A DNA stretch of 20,968 nt, from positions 155,414 to 176,381 of the forward strand of contig JAMYWO010000046.1 of the NCBI GenBank assembly GCA_024220525.1, written 5' to 3'. Shown piece by piece: positions 20,401-20,968 of the stretch (positions are counted from its first letter, which is position 1; each line of letters opens with the position of its first letter). This DNA comes from Cochliopodium minus (Eukaryota > Discosea > Himatismenida > Cochliopodiidae). The translations under genes were made by a program, and so were the position numbers. The notes below the pieces were generated by a model, which saw only the letters and a program-made list of their open reading frames with translations, made no database searches and had not been told where the DNA came from.

Positions 20401-20868
20401 CTTCTCAATCACTTGAGGACTTTAGAGAAAATCTCTCTTAAAGAAGAATTCTTATCCTTGTCCATTCTTAAAATATACTCTCAATCAATCTTACAAAGTG
20501 AAGATGAACTAGAAATAATGAGAGAGAATATCAATCGTTTCTTGCTTCTCGACCAAAAAATCATGCTTTTTTCAAAACCTTATTTCAAGGAAAATATTTA
20601 TTTTTCTTTTGTTAGTGGTATTTTCGACTTACTTGCGGCCAAAAGAACCAATCTTGCGAAAGACGAGTATATCGAACTTTTGTACAATATTGCAAAAATA
20701 GATTTCGAGATATTTTTCAAAAAATTTTTGATTTCTTATCTCCAATCAAAATCTTTTGACAACAATTACAAAACTTATCTTTTCAATCAATTTAAAAGTG
20801 ATACAGATTCTCCTAGTTTCAAGATTAATTGCTCAAATTTTGTTGATGATTTATCATTATTAAATTAA
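17431..20868 (+). CDS. XPO6: Exportin-6 (importin-beta family), intronless
   Basis: Nuclear export receptor, 1145 residues from the first in-frame ATG at 17431 (MQLNIQNLEDIINNFFNP); human XPO6 is about 1125. In animals exportin-6 carries actin-profilin out of the nucleus with RanGTP. The N-terminal helices fit an importin-beta N-terminal domain (LEDIINNFFNP...ENAEKEMNKIK...WFGGEVI). The middle has YTSLQKGSSFYCDTLQIWSSF, matching the family's YFSCLDIWTLF block. The C-terminus, YNIAKIDFEIFFKKFL...FKSDTDSPSFKINCSNFVDDLSLL, lines up with human IYNMASVDFDGFFAAFL...FKMDRDLPSFTQNVHRLVNDL, which decides XPO6 over other exportins. Residues about 296-378 form a Pro/Ser/Phe-rich loop with eight SPF motifs plus NPF and DPF. 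An acidic loop (about 505-530) also occurs in human XPO6. The 3.4-kb frame has no intron. Confidence 0.88.
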   Translation: MQLNIQNLEDIINNFFNPKIPQDRENAEKEMNKIKNSKEAIDISQQLIMSKNNNTRWFGGEVILTYTKNMIKENIIKDLASIKSKIGNISSFVMNYMMKAYPYLSSFASSKFIEVLVLCFSVDLNNNTKEQSDKFFTSFIQFSMDNEKEKFAFALLKAMIEEYSGENELKMFTSIYKKSIRTSFTQSMPLIFNYLVKSATTKSDEILKITLECILIIFKAFNFENVIKDNMLAETLFNKLIGLLMGEKEKICEASFDIFIEIVTKKTIPTHHHPILFSIFQKLISILSSYTSNTNVESPFKSNFDGHKDPFSPFQQASSPFQSPSPFQQASSPFPPSIINPNVNSPFDNTNPFNSPSSPFDPPRSPFDKPNMFNIPSINRSFFKKLNIFFSLFIENYLLQIILNNPNSHFETIFSTLFSYTSLQKGSSFYCDTLQIWSSFIRFLLENSNTDLQGLNSKQKVEKITQIKKENTSTFVNLFNLLYSNLFFSENPKQLQNFINESDDSFEDISGFDDSLQSENENENNTEDYGRPLFYSNFIKVSIYLLTNISLLYPESISVFYQNFIPKFVSLEKSEILNNYLSNPNNPNSFNLVQKNEHLAMIVNDLTTQTELFSGLVTTITEKVFDKSYVTTFKTISEMINFSVNFYSKNKLFSISPLFQFLGASFLGTIRSLTNWFYKSFFSTMPKNQVNNSTMEESLKFSIWACSLYFVHYDKQNFDVPQIILKSASKALQYISNTLKTPAMCMSFNQLIGNSPKIFPLFSSVSLKSLFFSSLHSFALLPNLEENSPQDNKPNPKKLKVLYDTFLISIEQNINNPNVVGDDLEIIRKGVDQVREHNLSSKSIIFELTRQPFLTVLKQFPIFLSNCYSQNNLISNGPILKCCEQFLNFFVSSFYSLSSLYGHTNITKCIETLLSPLQPLIPFLSVNHPPLIKLFLSLLNLFDFIADHVSSHFYSLFLPIFVLLNKLFPLISQPHLLDLKRSYFVIFYKFLLNHLRTLEKISLKEEFLSLSILKIYSQSILQSEDELEIMRENINRFLLLDQKIMLFSKPYFKENIYFSFVSGIFDLLAAKRTNLAKDEYIELLYNIAKIDFEIFFKKFLISYLQSKSFDNNYKTYLFNQFKSDTDSPSFKINCSNFVDDLSLLN
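18373..18433 (+). repeat. Coding tandem repeat (39-bp period) in the SPF loop
   Basis: The 22-bp word beginning caacaagcctcctctccttt occurs at 18373 and again at 18412. That 39-bp, 13-codon period encodes QQASSPFQ and QQASSPFP. The period keeps the frame, so the SPF-rich loop of exportin-6 has grown at least partly by tandem duplication. Confidence 0.8.
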
Positions 20869-20892
20869 TTTATATAAAATTTATTATTATAA

Positions 20893-20955
20893 CCCTAACG
20901 TATAGGAAACAGCCTGTTTTCACTCAAAATACAGATAGTTAACAGGGAGCAACAG
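20893..20955 (-). repeat. 63-bp repeat, right copy, inverted relative to 53-115
   Basis: Reverse complement of 53-115 with one mismatch. It starts 24 bp after the exportin-6 stop codon, so it lies in the 3' UTR or terminator region of that gene. Outside it only 13 bp remain, and these do not match the left flank. The unit holds AACAG words and CCCTAACG at its inner edge. Confidence 0.9.
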
Positions 20956-20968
20956 GGTGCCATTATAA

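Overview
The window comes from a compact, very AT-rich genome of a unicellular eukaryote. It holds nine protein genes, and all eight that can be named or domain-assigned are nuclear eukaryotic types. Introns are short (about 47-380 bp) and mostly GTA...AG. All eight visible stops are standard (seven TAA, one TGA). Asparagine-rich tracts occur in two proteins. This would fit an amoeboid or flagellate protist, but the sequence alone does not settle the lineage. I saw no tRNA, rRNA, CRISPR array or transposon.

Layout, left to right: a 63-bp repeat (53-115); CCT1 chaperonin alpha subunit on minus (236-3102, 9 exons); cytoplasmic poly(A)-binding protein on minus (3327-5083, 2 exons); a WDR82/Swd2-type WD-repeat protein on plus (5218-6347, 3 exons); the 5' part of a coiled-coil protein on plus (6503-9179, at least 6 exons); a suspect single-N join at 9413; the 5' part of an ABCB6/ABCB7-type half transporter on minus (9527-10990, at least 8 exons); a gene-poor spacer (10991-11695); proteasome alpha-5 on plus (11696-12646, 3 exons); a divergent intronless actin on plus (12764-13891); an F-box protein on plus (14012-15241, 7 exons); RNA 3'-terminal phosphate cyclase on plus (15372-17314, 12 exons); exportin-6 on plus, intronless (17431-20868); and an inverted copy of the 63-bp repeat (20893-20955).

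Most genes are housekeeping: protein folding (CCT1), mRNA stability and translation (PABP), histone H3K4 methylation or RNA polymerase II termination (WDR82), protein turnover (PSMA5, F-box), RNA end modification (RTCA) and nuclear export (XPO6). CCT folds actin and exportin-6 exports actin-profilin from the nucleus. Both therefore relate to the actin fold encoded here, but nothing shows that the linkage is functional.

I did not find a new multi-gene system. The points most worth attention are: the actin paralogue that has lost several catalytic-site residues; the probable false join at 9413, which cuts two genes; the inverted repeats that end both sides of the window; micro-exons of 10-22 nt and a GC-AG intron recovered by reading-frame and family logic; and an SPF/NPF/DPF-rich loop inside exportin-6. 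Exon boundaries were assigned by hand from splice dinucleotides, phase continuity and remembered family sequences. They have not been tested against transcripts.
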